The notes under the pieces were generated by a model. That model searched no databases. It was not told the DNA's origin and saw only the letters and a program-made list of their open reading frames with translations. This document shows positions 34,478-42,352 of a stretch of DNA of 64,000 bases, piece after piece. The stretch covers positions 1-64,000 of the forward strand of contig NZ_JAGFMD010000011.1 of NCBI RefSeq assembly GCF_017592825.1. The letters run 5' to 3'. Position numbers and translations under genes: made by a program. Position 1 is the first letter of the stretch, and each line of letters begins with the position of its first letter. The DNA is from Roseivirga sp. E12. GTDB lineage: Bacteria > Bacteroidota > Bacteroidia > Cytophagales > Cyclobacteriaceae.

Positions 34478-34651
34478 TTATTCTTTTGAATGGGAATGCT
34501 TGTTGAGCTCAAAGTACCCAAAGACGAGGCTTGCTCCACATATCAGTCCTAAAAGGTACTCACTTGGGCCTTTTGCTGTTACAATTGCATAGACACCTGC
34601 CGCAAGCCCCAGAATACCGATTACTAGAAGAATGTATTTTGTGTTTTTCAT
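34478..34651 (-). CDS. Small two-helix membrane protein (57 residues)
   Basis: The ORF begins MKNTKYILLVIGILGLAAGV at 34651 and continues through YAIVTAKGPSEYLLGLICGASLVFGYFELNKHSHSKE. Two hydrophobic helices are separated by a polar AKGPSEY turn. Its ATG lies 10 bases after the stop of the PD40 lipoprotein gene, so it is probably the second gene of that operon. No family is recognised, but the codon pattern and helix layout are convincing. Confidence 0.6.
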   Translation of the reverse strand: MKNTKYILLVIGILGLAAGVYAIVTAKGPSEYLLGLICGASLVFGYFELNKHSHSKE

Positions 34652-34661
34652 AAGTTATTGA

Positions 34662-35543
34662 TTAACGGAACTGGTTAAGCACTTTCGTGCTCACCCAATA
34701 AATATCATTATAACTAGTAAAAAATAGGTACTTGCCATCTTTCGTCACGAAAGGGCAATAGTCAGGGCCTCTGGAGTTTATAGGCCTACCGAGGTTCTTG
34801 GCAGGAAGCCAATTATCGCCATCATCTTTGAAGCTGATATACAAATCAATGCTTCCGTTACTATCATTTCTACCTCTGGATGTGAAGATGATGTATGATT
34901 CATCAGGTGCCACAAAGGCATCCGCTTCGTAAGCACTTGTATTAATGGCATCACTGAGTCTTACCGGCTCTTCCCATCCGTTTGCGGTTGACTGAGCTCT
35001 ATATATGTCAAAGTCACTATCTGAGTTGGTGTGCTTATTAGTAGAAAAATACATGCTGCCATCGTCTGAGAAGGAAATGTAGTATTCATTTTTGTCTGAG
35101 TTGATTTGGGGTCCGGCATTGATTGGGTCGGACCAACCATCACCCTCTTTTTCAACATACCAAATGTCATGGTTAGGAGGGATGTCACGGTCGTCTTTGG
35201 GCTTTCTAGAGATAAAATATAGTCTCTGCTCATCATTAGATAAAAAGGGGTCGTTAAATCCGTAATCAGGATGTTTTATTAGAAGATTGAAGGGAGACCA
35301 TTGTCCTTCCTTATACTCACTGTATCGAATCTCATGCCTACCAGATGGGCCAGTTGCGTAGTAAAAAGACAAACCATCTTGTGAGAACACAGATCCAAAT
35401 TCAATTGTATCTCTTTTCGATAGGGTACCTGACATAAACATCAGAGGGATGTTGCCAGGAGGTGTTTGTCCTAAATACTGATTGACATCTGCTTTACAGC
35501 CACATAGAATCAGTGCCAATATGAGGATTTTAGATTTATTCAT
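34662..35543 (-). CDS. PD40/WD40-like propeller lipoprotein
   Basis: The start is set at ATG 35543 (293 residues) so that MNKSKILILALILCGC forms an SPII signal. PD40-type blades repeat along the mature protein: SQDGLSFYYATGPSG, SNDEQRLYFISRKPKDD, SDDGSMYFSTNKHT, APDESYIIFTSRGRND and TKDGKYLFFTSY. The propeller probably binds protein or glycan in the envelope. A related, broken N-terminal copy lies upstream at 36355. Confidence 0.8.
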   Translation of the reverse strand: MNKSKILILALILCGCKADVNQYLGQTPPGNIPLMFMSGTLSKRDTIEFGSVFSQDGLSFYYATGPSGRHEIRYSEYKEGQWSPFNLLIKHPDYGFNDPFLSNDEQRLYFISRKPKDDRDIPPNHDIWYVEKEGDGWSDPINAGPQINSDKNEYYISFSDDGSMYFSTNKHTNSDSDFDIYRAQSTANGWEEPVRLSDAINTSAYEADAFVAPDESYIIFTSRGRNDSNGSIDLYISFKDDGDNWLPAKNLGRPINSRGPDYCPFVTKDGKYLFFTSYNDIYWVSTKVLNQFR

Positions 35544-35553
35544 TTCTAGAGTC

Positions 35554-35634
35554 TTGATCATGGAAGGTGAAAGATAACCGCTTGTATGATCAATAAAAAT
35601 AAGTCTAAAACCTTAAACCTTAGGATCTAAGGTT
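35554..35634. promoter_or_regulatory. Inverted repeats upstream of the PD40 gene
   Basis: AACCTTAG-GAT-CTAAGGTT (35616-35634) is a perfect 8-bp inverted repeat, and TTGATCAT (35554-35561) pairs with ATGATCAA (35586-35593) across 24 nt. Both lie directly upstream of the gene start. No clear -7 box is seen. Confidence 0.4.
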
Positions 35635-35686
35635 CAATAAATCCTTTCAAATTACCGGCCCTATTTAATTGCTAGTTTTTTTTGAA

Positions 35687-35716
35687 CAAAAAGGGAGAGC
35701 TCAAGCTCCCCCTTTT
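35687..35716 (-). terminator. Terminator of the 35754 lipoprotein gene (minus strand)
   Basis: On the minus strand AAAAGGGGGAGCTTGAGCTCTCCCTTTTT forms a stem with a T tail, 37 bases past the lipoprotein stop, with a further T run beyond it. Confidence 0.8.
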
Positions 35717-35753
35717 ACTTTTCGTAATACTCACAGGTTCTATAATATCTTTT

Positions 35754-36281
35754 TTATAGCTCTACACAGCCGCCTGGATACGTAGTGGATGATATCGAGT
35801 ATGTAATTGTTATGGTCAACACTCCATCTTCATAGGCAGCTGAAGTACAAGTCGTCTCAGTAACAATATTATGCGTTAGAGGTAAAATTGTTCCTCTTGG
35901 ACCCATAACACCATTCAGCCAACACGTAGATTCAGAATAACAATCTTCACCAGCTAGGCCGGGCACTTCTGATTTGACTGGAGAAGGAGTGTTGCCATTC
36001 TCTTGGACATCTACCTTCGTACTCCAATTACCATTGTCTGATTTAATTAATGATTGATTATCTATTTCTACTGCGATAACTTCTTTATCAATCACATTAC
36101 CCTCTTGATATGTGATTTCATAAGTGACGGACTTTTCCACCTCCTTACCATTAATTTGAATAATAGACTTTTCATTAACTACTTCGACTAAATCCTGAGG
36201 AGATTCTTCATCAGAACAGGCTGATGCCATAATGATTAATAATAAGGTGAGTGAAATGGTTTTTGCTGTTAAGAACTTCAT
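35754..36281 (-). CDS. Cysteine-rich lipoprotein, paralogue A
   Basis: The 175-residue protein has an SPII signal (LLLIIMASAC, Cys near 22). The mature part has EKSIIQINGKEVEKSVTYEITYQEGNVIDKEV, then GLAGEDCYSESTC and VTETTCTSAAYEDGVLTITITYS, with five conserved cysteines that may form disulfides. It is clearly paralogous to the protein at 36529; the first 17 residues are identical. I recognise no named family. It has its own terminator at 35687. Confidence 0.7.
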   Translation of the reverse strand: MKFLTAKTISLTLLLIIMASACSDEESPQDLVEVVNEKSIIQINGKEVEKSVTYEITYQEGNVIDKEVIAVEIDNQSLIKSDNGNWSTKVDVQENGNTPSPVKSEVPGLAGEDCYSESTCWLNGVMGPRGTILPLTHNIVTETTCTSAAYEDGVLTITITYSISSTTYPGGCVEL

Positions 36282-36354
36282 GTGCTTTTATTTTGGTTTA
36301 TACTGAGATTATAACTCCAAAATCAATTTTTGGAACATATTACTGACCTCATTC

Positions 36355-36483
36355 TCATTTAGAAATTTCACCAGACATGAACATCTCAGGGAACTTCCCT
36401 GAAAGTGTTTGTCTAAAGTACCGATCCGTATCAGTTTCACAGCCACATAGGATTAGTACAAAATGAGCAAGTCCAAGCCCCAT
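36355..36483 (-). pseudogene. Relic of a second PD40 lipoprotein gene (5' end only)
   Basis: Between the paralogous lipoproteins a 42-codon frame reads MGLGLAHFVLILCGCETDTD then RYFRQTLSGKFPEMFMSGEISK and stops. It aligns without gaps with the N-terminus of the intact PD40 protein (ILALILCGCKADVNQYLGQT, PPGNIPLMFMSGTLSK), and the DNA at about 36370-36470 aligns with 35430-35530. The propeller is gone. It is the footprint of a tandem duplication followed by deletion. Confidence 0.7.
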
Positions 36484-36528
36484 TCAACTCTGAAGTGGAT
36501 CTATTTAGCTATATGATTGCTTAATCAA

Positions 36529-37050
36529 TTATGGGCATCTTCCATCGAAGATACTTACGTTAGAAGAGTAGGTGATAGTTATAACTAGGACACCATCTTC
36601 ATAGCCGGCTGATGTGCAAGTCGTTTCAGTAAGCACTGAGTAGCGAAGAGGAAGGATTACCCTGCCCGGTCCGTATTTGGAAAGGTTTTGACAATTCACT
36701 TCTGTTTCGCAATCCTCTCCAGCAAGACCTGGAAGTTCTGACCGAACAGGATTAGGAATATTCTCATTGTCTCTTACACTGATGTCGGTAGTCCAATTAC
36801 CCTCGGTAGACTTTTTGAGCGACTGTCCATCAATTGTAACAGAAATTATTTCTTTCGATATGACCTCGCCTTCACGATATGTTATTTGATATGAGACTGA
36901 TTTTTCCATGTCTCTTCCATTGAGATGAATTATCGATTTCTCACTAATTATATCCACAACATCTTCAGGTGATGTTTCATCAGAACAGGCTGATGTCATA
37001 ATGATTAATAATAAGGTGAGTGAAATGGTTTTTGCTGTTAAGAATTTCAT
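36529..37050 (-). CDS. Cysteine-rich lipoprotein, paralogue B
   Basis: This 173-residue paralogue of the 35754 protein has the same signal (lipobox TSAC) and the same order of motifs: EKSIIHLNGRDMEKSVSYQITYREGEVISKE, GLAGEDCETEVNC, VLTETTCTSAGYEDGVLVITITYS. The cysteines are conserved. The start regions are nearly identical at DNA level over the first 60 bases, whereas the middle has diverged, suggesting duplication with selection or conversion on the 5' end. Function unknown. Confidence 0.7.
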   Translation of the reverse strand: MKFLTAKTISLTLLLIIMTSACSDETSPEDVVDIISEKSIIHLNGRDMEKSVSYQITYREGEVISKEIISVTIDGQSLKKSTEGNWTTDISVRDNENIPNPVRSELPGLAGEDCETEVNCQNLSKYGPGRVILPLRYSVLTETTCTSAGYEDGVLVITITYSSNVSIFDGRCP

Positions 37051-37151
37051 GTATGTTATTTTAAGTTATTAATAAGACTGTAACGAGGGATTTTATTTTC
37101 GCAACATATTCGAGACCTCAAAATCCCTGATCAGAATCTAATTATGAAGAA

Positions 37152-39323
37152 CTATTCTTCTGCTTTTTTAAACCTTATCCTGGATATCCATGCACTTTCA
37201 TCGTTCAAGAAAGTATAGTGAGAAGTTATACTTATCATATTCTCATTTAGTTTCCAATCATAGACTTCGAAGTAGTCTAAGTCGGCCAGTGCAGTTGGTG
37301 AAGCTAATTCACCGTCAATCCAAAATTTCAGTTCCTTTTTGTTCTTTAATTCAAGAAGCTGGCTCAGCGTTATTTTAGTAAGCGATTGTGGTGGATTGAA
37401 AACCTGTCCATTGTTTTTCGGGTTAACCCACATTGAGTATTCGCTGTCATTCATATCTCCATAGGTTTTGATTACTGATTCCCCAGACTTGGAAATGTAT
37501 TTTAGGTGAGCCGAAGAAGTAGGAGCTAAGAAATATTCAACCTTTTCTAAATCTATACCTGGGCTGTGGAGCTGAGGGTTAAATTGTCCCTTTTTGAGTT
37601 GTAAGTCCTGTGATTCACCCTTTTTCTGATCCTTAGCCTTGATTTCTTTTACTTTCGGAGTCTCCTTCTTCTCTTTGGCTGGTTTGACCTTTTCTGGTTT
37701 CGCTTTGACTTTAAAAACTATTGGAATGTTCGCCACTTCGGGGACCTCCACAACTTCTTCAGACTCGCTCATTTGAGGTATTTCTTCGACTTCAGCAACT
37801 TCTTCTAAGGCCTCGTTTTTCTCTTGAAATTGTTCTTGTACCTTTTTCTTAATGCGTGTTGGGTATATGTACTCGAGCCATGTACCATTAGCCTCGGGCC
37901 GTGTCTTATAATACTCGCGAGTAACAATGTTTAGTTGATATTCGTGCTTGCCATAGTTTGCTGCATTCTTGTATAGTCTGGATTTAAAGTAGTGGTGTAT
38001 ATCCATTACCTTTAAGGACTTAATTGCTTCATTATCAACTCGTTTATTATTTAACCATACACCATATTTCTTAGTGTTTTGAAAATCCTCCAGCATTTCT
38101 TCATCAATGTAGGATGGAGGTGGAGGGGGCATGTAGAATTCTGGATCTGAGGTGCTGTCCCGGAAGCGTTCTTTTTCGCTTTGGCTCAATTCAGAATACC
38201 TTTTCTCAATAGTTCTACCATTTGAGTCTTTAAAACGCACCTTATCCAATTTAATCGGTGGAGGAGGAAGTAGTTCTTGCGTTGGCTTTTTCTTCTTCTT
38301 TAGAGTGTCTTGAATATCCAATTCTATATTTGGATTAAGATCCATAGAGACATCAGTAGTTAAGTTTCTATCAAGGTCTATTTCTACACTCAGGTCTTTG
38401 TTGGGACTTAAATCTACCTCTTGGGCTATAAGACGTGTTGCTCCACCGAACCAAAATGTGCATGCTATAATACCAGCAGCTGCAATCTGCTTGATCATTG
38501 ACTTGAATCTGTTTGTGTTTTTAGTCATCATATTTAATCTTTTTTTGGTAAAACCGTAATTGAGATTACTGGCAAGAACGGGTGTCAGCACCTGCTGCTT
38601 GCGCGTAATGTTTAATAATATTTTTTGGTATTCATAAGCTGAGCTCTGACTCTTCAAGACATGCTGATCCGCCAAAAACTCATGGTTAAGTTTGATTGCT
38701 TTTTTAATAAAGTAGATAAAGGGATTGAACCAGAGTAAGCATTGGACAAACTCTATGTAGATAATGTCATAGCTATGTCTTTGGGTAATGTGATGCCTTT
38801 CATGTTCAATGATCTCTTCAGGTAAGTTCCCCTGTTCGAAACGAGTCTTGTTGGTATACATAAGGTTCAGAAAACTGAATGACGCTCTTATATCTTCTCT
38901 CAAGACTATTTTTATCCCTTTGTCACTAATAACATGAGCCCGGTCTTTAAGTCTGACAATGGCGTTGAGGTTACGAAAGAATCTGATGAGGAGGACAGCT
39001 GTGATCAAGGCGTATGTGCTCCAAAGCACTGATGGCCAGGGTATGTTAAAGGTGGCCTCTGGCTGTTGCGTGGCTTGTGATAGGGGTAATGCATAATTCA
39101 ATTCATCTGTGGTAACTGACTTAGCATAGTTATGAACCTCTTGGACAGCTGGCGCCTCAATGATTTTCGTTTTAACCACTGTCAGAGGCACAATAAGTGC
39201 GATTACCACTATAGCTAGCAAGAAAAAACGGTTAAAACGAAAGAGTCTCTCGTTTTGTAAAACGCCATAATAGAAAAGTAACAGCAGACCTGAGCAGCCT
39301 ATGAACTTGAGTAGGTAGATCAT
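37152..39323 (-). CDS. M56 (BlaR1-like) membrane metallopeptidase with large periplasmic tail
   Basis: The 723-residue protein has membrane helices at about 5-20, 33-50 and 98-115 and another near 275-292. The gluzincin motif HERHH lies at 174-178 with a downstream NHEFLAD. This is the BlaR1/MecR1-type protease. After the last helix comes a long, charged, proline-rich tail (about 300-723) with two similar segments (GVWLNNKRVDNEAIKSLKVMDI and LKFWIDGELASPTALADLDYFEV) instead of a penicillin-binding sensor. It overlaps the blaI-like gene by four bases. The signal sensed is unknown. Confidence 0.85.
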   Translation of the reverse strand: MIYLLKFIGCSGLLLLFYYGVLQNERLFRFNRFFLLAIVVIALIVPLTVVKTKIIEAPAVQEVHNYAKSVTTDELNYALPLSQATQQPEATFNIPWPSVLWSTYALITAVLLIRFFRNLNAIVRLKDRAHVISDKGIKIVLREDIRASFSFLNLMYTNKTRFEQGNLPEEIIEHERHHITQRHSYDIIYIEFVQCLLWFNPFIYFIKKAIKLNHEFLADQHVLKSQSSAYEYQKILLNITRKQQVLTPVLASNLNYGFTKKRLNMMTKNTNRFKSMIKQIAAAGIIACTFWFGGATRLIAQEVDLSPNKDLSVEIDLDRNLTTDVSMDLNPNIELDIQDTLKKKKKPTQELLPPPPIKLDKVRFKDSNGRTIEKRYSELSQSEKERFRDSTSDPEFYMPPPPPSYIDEEMLEDFQNTKKYGVWLNNKRVDNEAIKSLKVMDIHHYFKSRLYKNAANYGKHEYQLNIVTREYYKTRPEANGTWLEYIYPTRIKKKVQEQFQEKNEALEEVAEVEEIPQMSESEEVVEVPEVANIPIVFKVKAKPEKVKPAKEKKETPKVKEIKAKDQKKGESQDLQLKKGQFNPQLHSPGIDLEKVEYFLAPTSSAHLKYISKSGESVIKTYGDMNDSEYSMWVNPKNNGQVFNPPQSLTKITLSQLLELKNKKELKFWIDGELASPTALADLDYFEVYDWKLNENMISITSHYTFLNDESAWISRIRFKKAEE

Positions 39324-39691
39324 TTTTTTCTCTGGTTTATCTGTGCTTCAACTATTTTTTGGAGTTCATCTAATTGAGCATCTGTAAGGTTCTTGTCAGA
39401 GGCAAAAAAGGAGGCAAACTGGGATACCGAATCATTGAAGAAATTCTTAATCACTCCATTGAAATGCTTAGAGAAATACTCTTCTTTTTTTAGAATGGGG
39501 TGGTACTCGCGAACATTTCCATATTTCTTAAATCCTATTGCTCCTTTGTCTTGAAGACGTTTTAGGAGGGTAGCGATGGTAGTTGATGCAGGTTTTGGAT
39601 CAGGGTAGGCATCTATAAGGTCCTTCATAAATGATGGGCCTGTCTGCCATAGGTATTGCATCAGTTGTTCTTCAGATTTCGGTAAACTCAT
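39320..39691 (-). CDS. BlaI/MecI/CopY family repressor
   Basis: The 123-residue winged-helix protein begins LPKSEEQLMQYLWQTGPSFMKDLIDAYPDPKPASTTIATLLKRLQDKGAIGFKKYGNVREYHP, the standard BlaI DNA-binding domain, followed by a helical dimer tail. It is coupled to the M56 gene whose product would cleave it. Its promoter contains a perfect BlaI-type operator at 39711. Confidence 0.93.
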   Translation of the reverse strand: MSLPKSEEQLMQYLWQTGPSFMKDLIDAYPDPKPASTTIATLLKRLQDKGAIGFKKYGNVREYHPILKKEEYFSKHFNGVIKNFFNDSVSQFASFFASDKNLTDAQLDELQKIVEAQINQRKK

Positions 39692-39710
39692 TCTACTTTT
39701 GTCAATTGTA

Positions 39711-39745
39711 TTCTACAAATGTAGAAGCATTGATCAAAACTACAA
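39711..39745 (-). promoter_or_regulatory. blaI-like promoter with embedded operator
   Basis: On the minus strand TTG (39743-39745), 19 nt, then TACATTTG (39716-39723) is a perfect Bacteroidota promoter. The -7 box sits inside the operator TTCTACA-AA-TGTAGAA (39711-39726, plus strand), which has the ACA-N2-TGT core known for BlaI/MecI operators. Repressor binding would block the promoter directly. Confidence 0.8.
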
Positions 39746-39832
39746 GCTTAGTTTCGATTTTTCTGAAATTATTTCACCTGAAAGGGCTAAGAGAGTCTTA
39801 TGGAATGATTTTGTCTTAGAGCGTATAAAACC

Positions 39833-40324
39833 CTAATTGTTCGCTTCTGTGGATTCTGAGGCTATGTTTTCTCGTTCAGTATTTACCCAGGCTTTGAGAG
39901 ATTCAATCTGCTCATCACTGAGTTTTGCTTCACCATGCATTCTCACATAGTTAGGAAGAGGCATGTGTCCTTCTTCCACTTCTTCGATCATTTCTTCGAG
40001 CTTGTGATCTCTTCTTCTTGCTGAGTAGGTGCCCCACTTTGAAAAATTCAACTCATCTCTGCCATGTTCTATATGCTCTGCTATTCTCCAACTTACAGGA
40101 GCAATGCTCGCATACCAAGGGTAGCGGGGTTGGTCTGAATGGCAGTCATAGCAAGCTGACTTAAGCATGTTGGCCATTGGTCCGTCTATCTCAAGAACTT
40201 GAATAATGTCATTATCAGTGACAGGCTCATTGACTCGTTCTGGTCTGTTGATAAACTGGATTACAATTGCCGTGACAATGAGTGCTCCAAGGACATACTT
40301 AAGTGCTTTTTTCATCTTGCTCAA
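39833..40324 (-). CDS. Haem-binding domain (c-type CxxCH) envelope protein
   Basis: The 163-residue protein has one N-terminal helix (LKYVLGALIVTAIVIQFI) and a haem-binding domain with CYDCHSDQPRYPWYASIAPVSWRIAEHIEHGRDELNFSKW, the c-haem motif C-x-x-C-H (near 58-62) plus a distal Met candidate in EGHMPLPNY. Members of this DUF1924-like/haem_bd family are periplasmic. The redox partner is unknown. Confidence 0.85.
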   Translation of the reverse strand: MSKMKKALKYVLGALIVTAIVIQFINRPERVNEPVTDNDIIQVLEIDGPMANMLKSACYDCHSDQPRYPWYASIAPVSWRIAEHIEHGRDELNFSKWGTYSARRRDHKLEEMIEEVEEGHMPLPNYVRMHGEAKLSDEQIESLKAWVNTERENIASESTEANN

Positions 40325-40357
40325 TTTATCGACAATTTATGTAAATTGGTATAAACG

Positions 40358-40386
40358 AAAAAAGCTCGGTGACCAGCCGAGCTTTT
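40358..40386 (-). terminator. Terminator of the ECF operon (minus strand)
   Basis: AAAAGCTCGG and CCGAGCTTTT form the stem around a CTGGTCA loop on the minus strand, then TTCG. It lies 17 bases past the stop at 40404. Confidence 0.85.
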
Positions 40387-40403
40387 ATGTTTCTTGAGTA
40401 GTC

Positions 40404-41735
40404 TTAGTTAGACTTTTTTCCTGTAGGTCGTGTATGCCCGACTATCTCCAGTGGGTGGTCATCATGTTCGGGAGCTGTTTCGTAAATGACTGCTTCTGGG
40501 AAATCTGAGTGAGAGAAGTTGCTGGTACTAGCCCTTAAATTTGTGATATCAATCTCCTTTTTCAGTTGCTCTATAGACTTTTGACCTTTAGAATAGGCCT
40601 CGATTTGGCTCTTTGTTACTTGAAGTCTCAATGCTCTAGGAAGCTTCGTTTTTCTAAAGGATGAACCAAAATTCAAGTTCAGGATTACGACTTCGTCACT
40701 CTTCACACTTCTTAGGGTACGACCATAAGTAACCAAGCTCTCTTTGACCAATTCGATGAGGTCATCAAAACTTTCTTCAATTTTCTTATTGTCTTCTTCT
40801 AGCTTCTTGTTGGTATTGTCATTTTCAGGTGCTCTTCTGCCAGTAACAGTTACGGCATCTGCCGATAGAAACCTTACTCCACTGCGAGCGCCAGTCAAAT
40901 TCAAGTCAAACATTAAGCCAAAGCCTTCAAAATAGGTCCAGTTGGTTTTACCACTTCTTCGGTAAATTCCATCGAAGTTTGATTGGAACAAGTCGTCTAA
41001 GATTCCAGCCATAATTTTGGCATCCGGGACAGTACTTGTAGTGCTTTCAATGATATTTTGAGATACTGCAGAACTTGCCGATTGCAAACTTGTCTTACCA
41101 TTCAGGTAGCTAGTGATCGTAGAGAAATCAATAGACGAGACCAGTCTCTTTTTCTCTGTTCTACTTCCGCCACGATAAATGACATTGGCACCTCCTTGAA
41201 TCGTTAAACCATTTTGACTGGACTTAGTAGGTTCCCTTAAGGCAGAATAGTTTACATTCAACATTACTTTCTCGCCCGGTTTCAGATCGCTAAGTATACT
41301 CCCATAGTTAACCAAGAAGTCTTTTGATACTGATTTGATTTTATCTTCCCTTTCCTTATTTTTTTCTTCAGTGGTCTGCTCGGTTTTTTCTTCTCTCTCT
41401 ACATTTTGTATTGCAACTTGTTCAGCAAAAATCACGTCATAGCTGCTTCTACTTGAGGAGCCCATATTGAAGATGACTCCTTTTCCAGGAACGTAAATTC
41501 CCTTAGCTCCTCTGCTAGATGAATAGAACCTGTTGCCTTCGTTAAATAAGTCGTTCAGGACGTTTTGCAAAATGATGATGTCCCTCTCCATTTTGGGAAG
41601 CTTAGAGATATCTTGAGTGCTTTGTCCGGCAACCCCCGCTACGGTGTATGCATCCTGAGCTAGTGAGCCCAAGTTTAAAGTGAGTAGCGCCACTGTCGCT
41701 AAAGCCCATTTTCCTATTGTTGTTTTATTTTTCAT
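40404..41735 (-). CDS. Secreted protein with an internal duplication (ECF operon, gene 4)
   Basis: The 443-residue protein has a signal peptide (MKNKTTIGKWALATVALLTLNLGSLAQ). It seems to contain two copies of one domain: about 45-225 (DIIILQNVLNDLFN..GIYVPGKGVIFNM..VSKDFLVNYGSILSDLKPGEKVMLNVNY) and about 240-410 (KIMAGILDDLFQ..TYFEGFGLMFDL..VKESLVTYGRTLRSVKSDEVVILNLNF). Charged Lys/Glu linkers lie inside each copy. I recognise no named family. It is the last gene of the sigma/anti-sigma operon. Confidence 0.7.
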   Translation of the reverse strand: MKNKTTIGKWALATVALLTLNLGSLAQDAYTVAGVAGQSTQDISKLPKMERDIIILQNVLNDLFNEGNRFYSSSRGAKGIYVPGKGVIFNMGSSSRSSYDVIFAEQVAIQNVEREEKTEQTTEEKNKEREDKIKSVSKDFLVNYGSILSDLKPGEKVMLNVNYSALREPTKSSQNGLTIQGGANVIYRGGSRTEKKRLVSSIDFSTITSYLNGKTSLQSASSAVSQNIIESTTSTVPDAKIMAGILDDLFQSNFDGIYRRSGKTNWTYFEGFGLMFDLNLTGARSGVRFLSADAVTVTGRRAPENDNTNKKLEEDNKKIEESFDDLIELVKESLVTYGRTLRSVKSDEVVILNLNFGSSFRKTKLPRALRLQVTKSQIEAYSKGQKSIEQLKKEIDITNLRASTSNFSHSDFPEAVIYETAPEHDDHPLEIVGHTRPTGKKSN

Positions 41736-41753
41736 AATTCTGATATTTCGATT

Positions 41754-42350
41754 TTAATCTTTTTCTACTGTAATTTTTTTAGCAAACAGGTCAGCCTCAA
41801 GCTTTCCCTCTTTGAGATCTTTTAAATCTTTCATGTTCCACTTAGCGGTGATCACGTAGGCTCTTTCGCTGGCTTTAGGAGAAGGAGGTAAGACCTTGCC
41901 ATTCTTTTTTACTTCTGAGTCCTTTACTTCGAAAACAACCTTAAGATCTTCGTTGCCATCTAAGTGTGGTATGTAGCTATTGAAATCCGTAATGAATTTG
42001 ATGATCGCATCAATCAAGCGTTCTTGCTGGAGAGAAATGATCTCTTGAGTATAGAAGGTATCCATCATGCCTTGATCTCCGCTTCTGAAAATCCCACCCT
42101 GAGTATTCATGAGAATATCTGCATTGGGAGCATCTACTTTAAAAGTTACACCTTGGCCCTTTTTGTACTCTGCTTCAGTGTTAGTGATTTTATTGAGCAG
42201 CGGGTCACCATCCCATTTTTTGAGAAAATTCTCTAAAGTCACCCTTGTTATTTCCATGTCGCGATTGACCGCACTAAAGGATTGAGCTTTTGCGCTGAGC
42301 ACGCCCAGGAGCAAAGCAAGGGTGAGTATATATTTTGAGTTTTTGACCAT
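41754..42350 (-). CDS. Secreted protein, single-copy relative of the 40404 domain (ECF operon, gene 3)
   Basis: The 198-residue protein has a signal peptide (MVKNSKYILTLALLLGVLSAKAQ). The mature part has the pattern of the next gene's repeats: DMEITRVTLENFLKKW, YKKGQGVTFKVDAPN, FYTQEIISLQQERLIDAIIKFITDFNSYIPHLDGNEDLKVVFEV. Similarity is weak but the order of elements is the same. Function unknown; cotranscribed with the sigma factor genes. Confidence 0.65.
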   Translation of the reverse strand: MVKNSKYILTLALLLGVLSAKAQSFSAVNRDMEITRVTLENFLKKWDGDPLLNKITNTEAEYKKGQGVTFKVDAPNADILMNTQGGIFRSGDQGMMDTFYTQEIISLQQERLIDAIIKFITDFNSYIPHLDGNEDLKVVFEVKDSEVKKNGKVLPPSPKASERAYVITAKWNMKDLKDLKEGKLEADLFAKKITVEKD

Positions 42351-42352
42351 TA

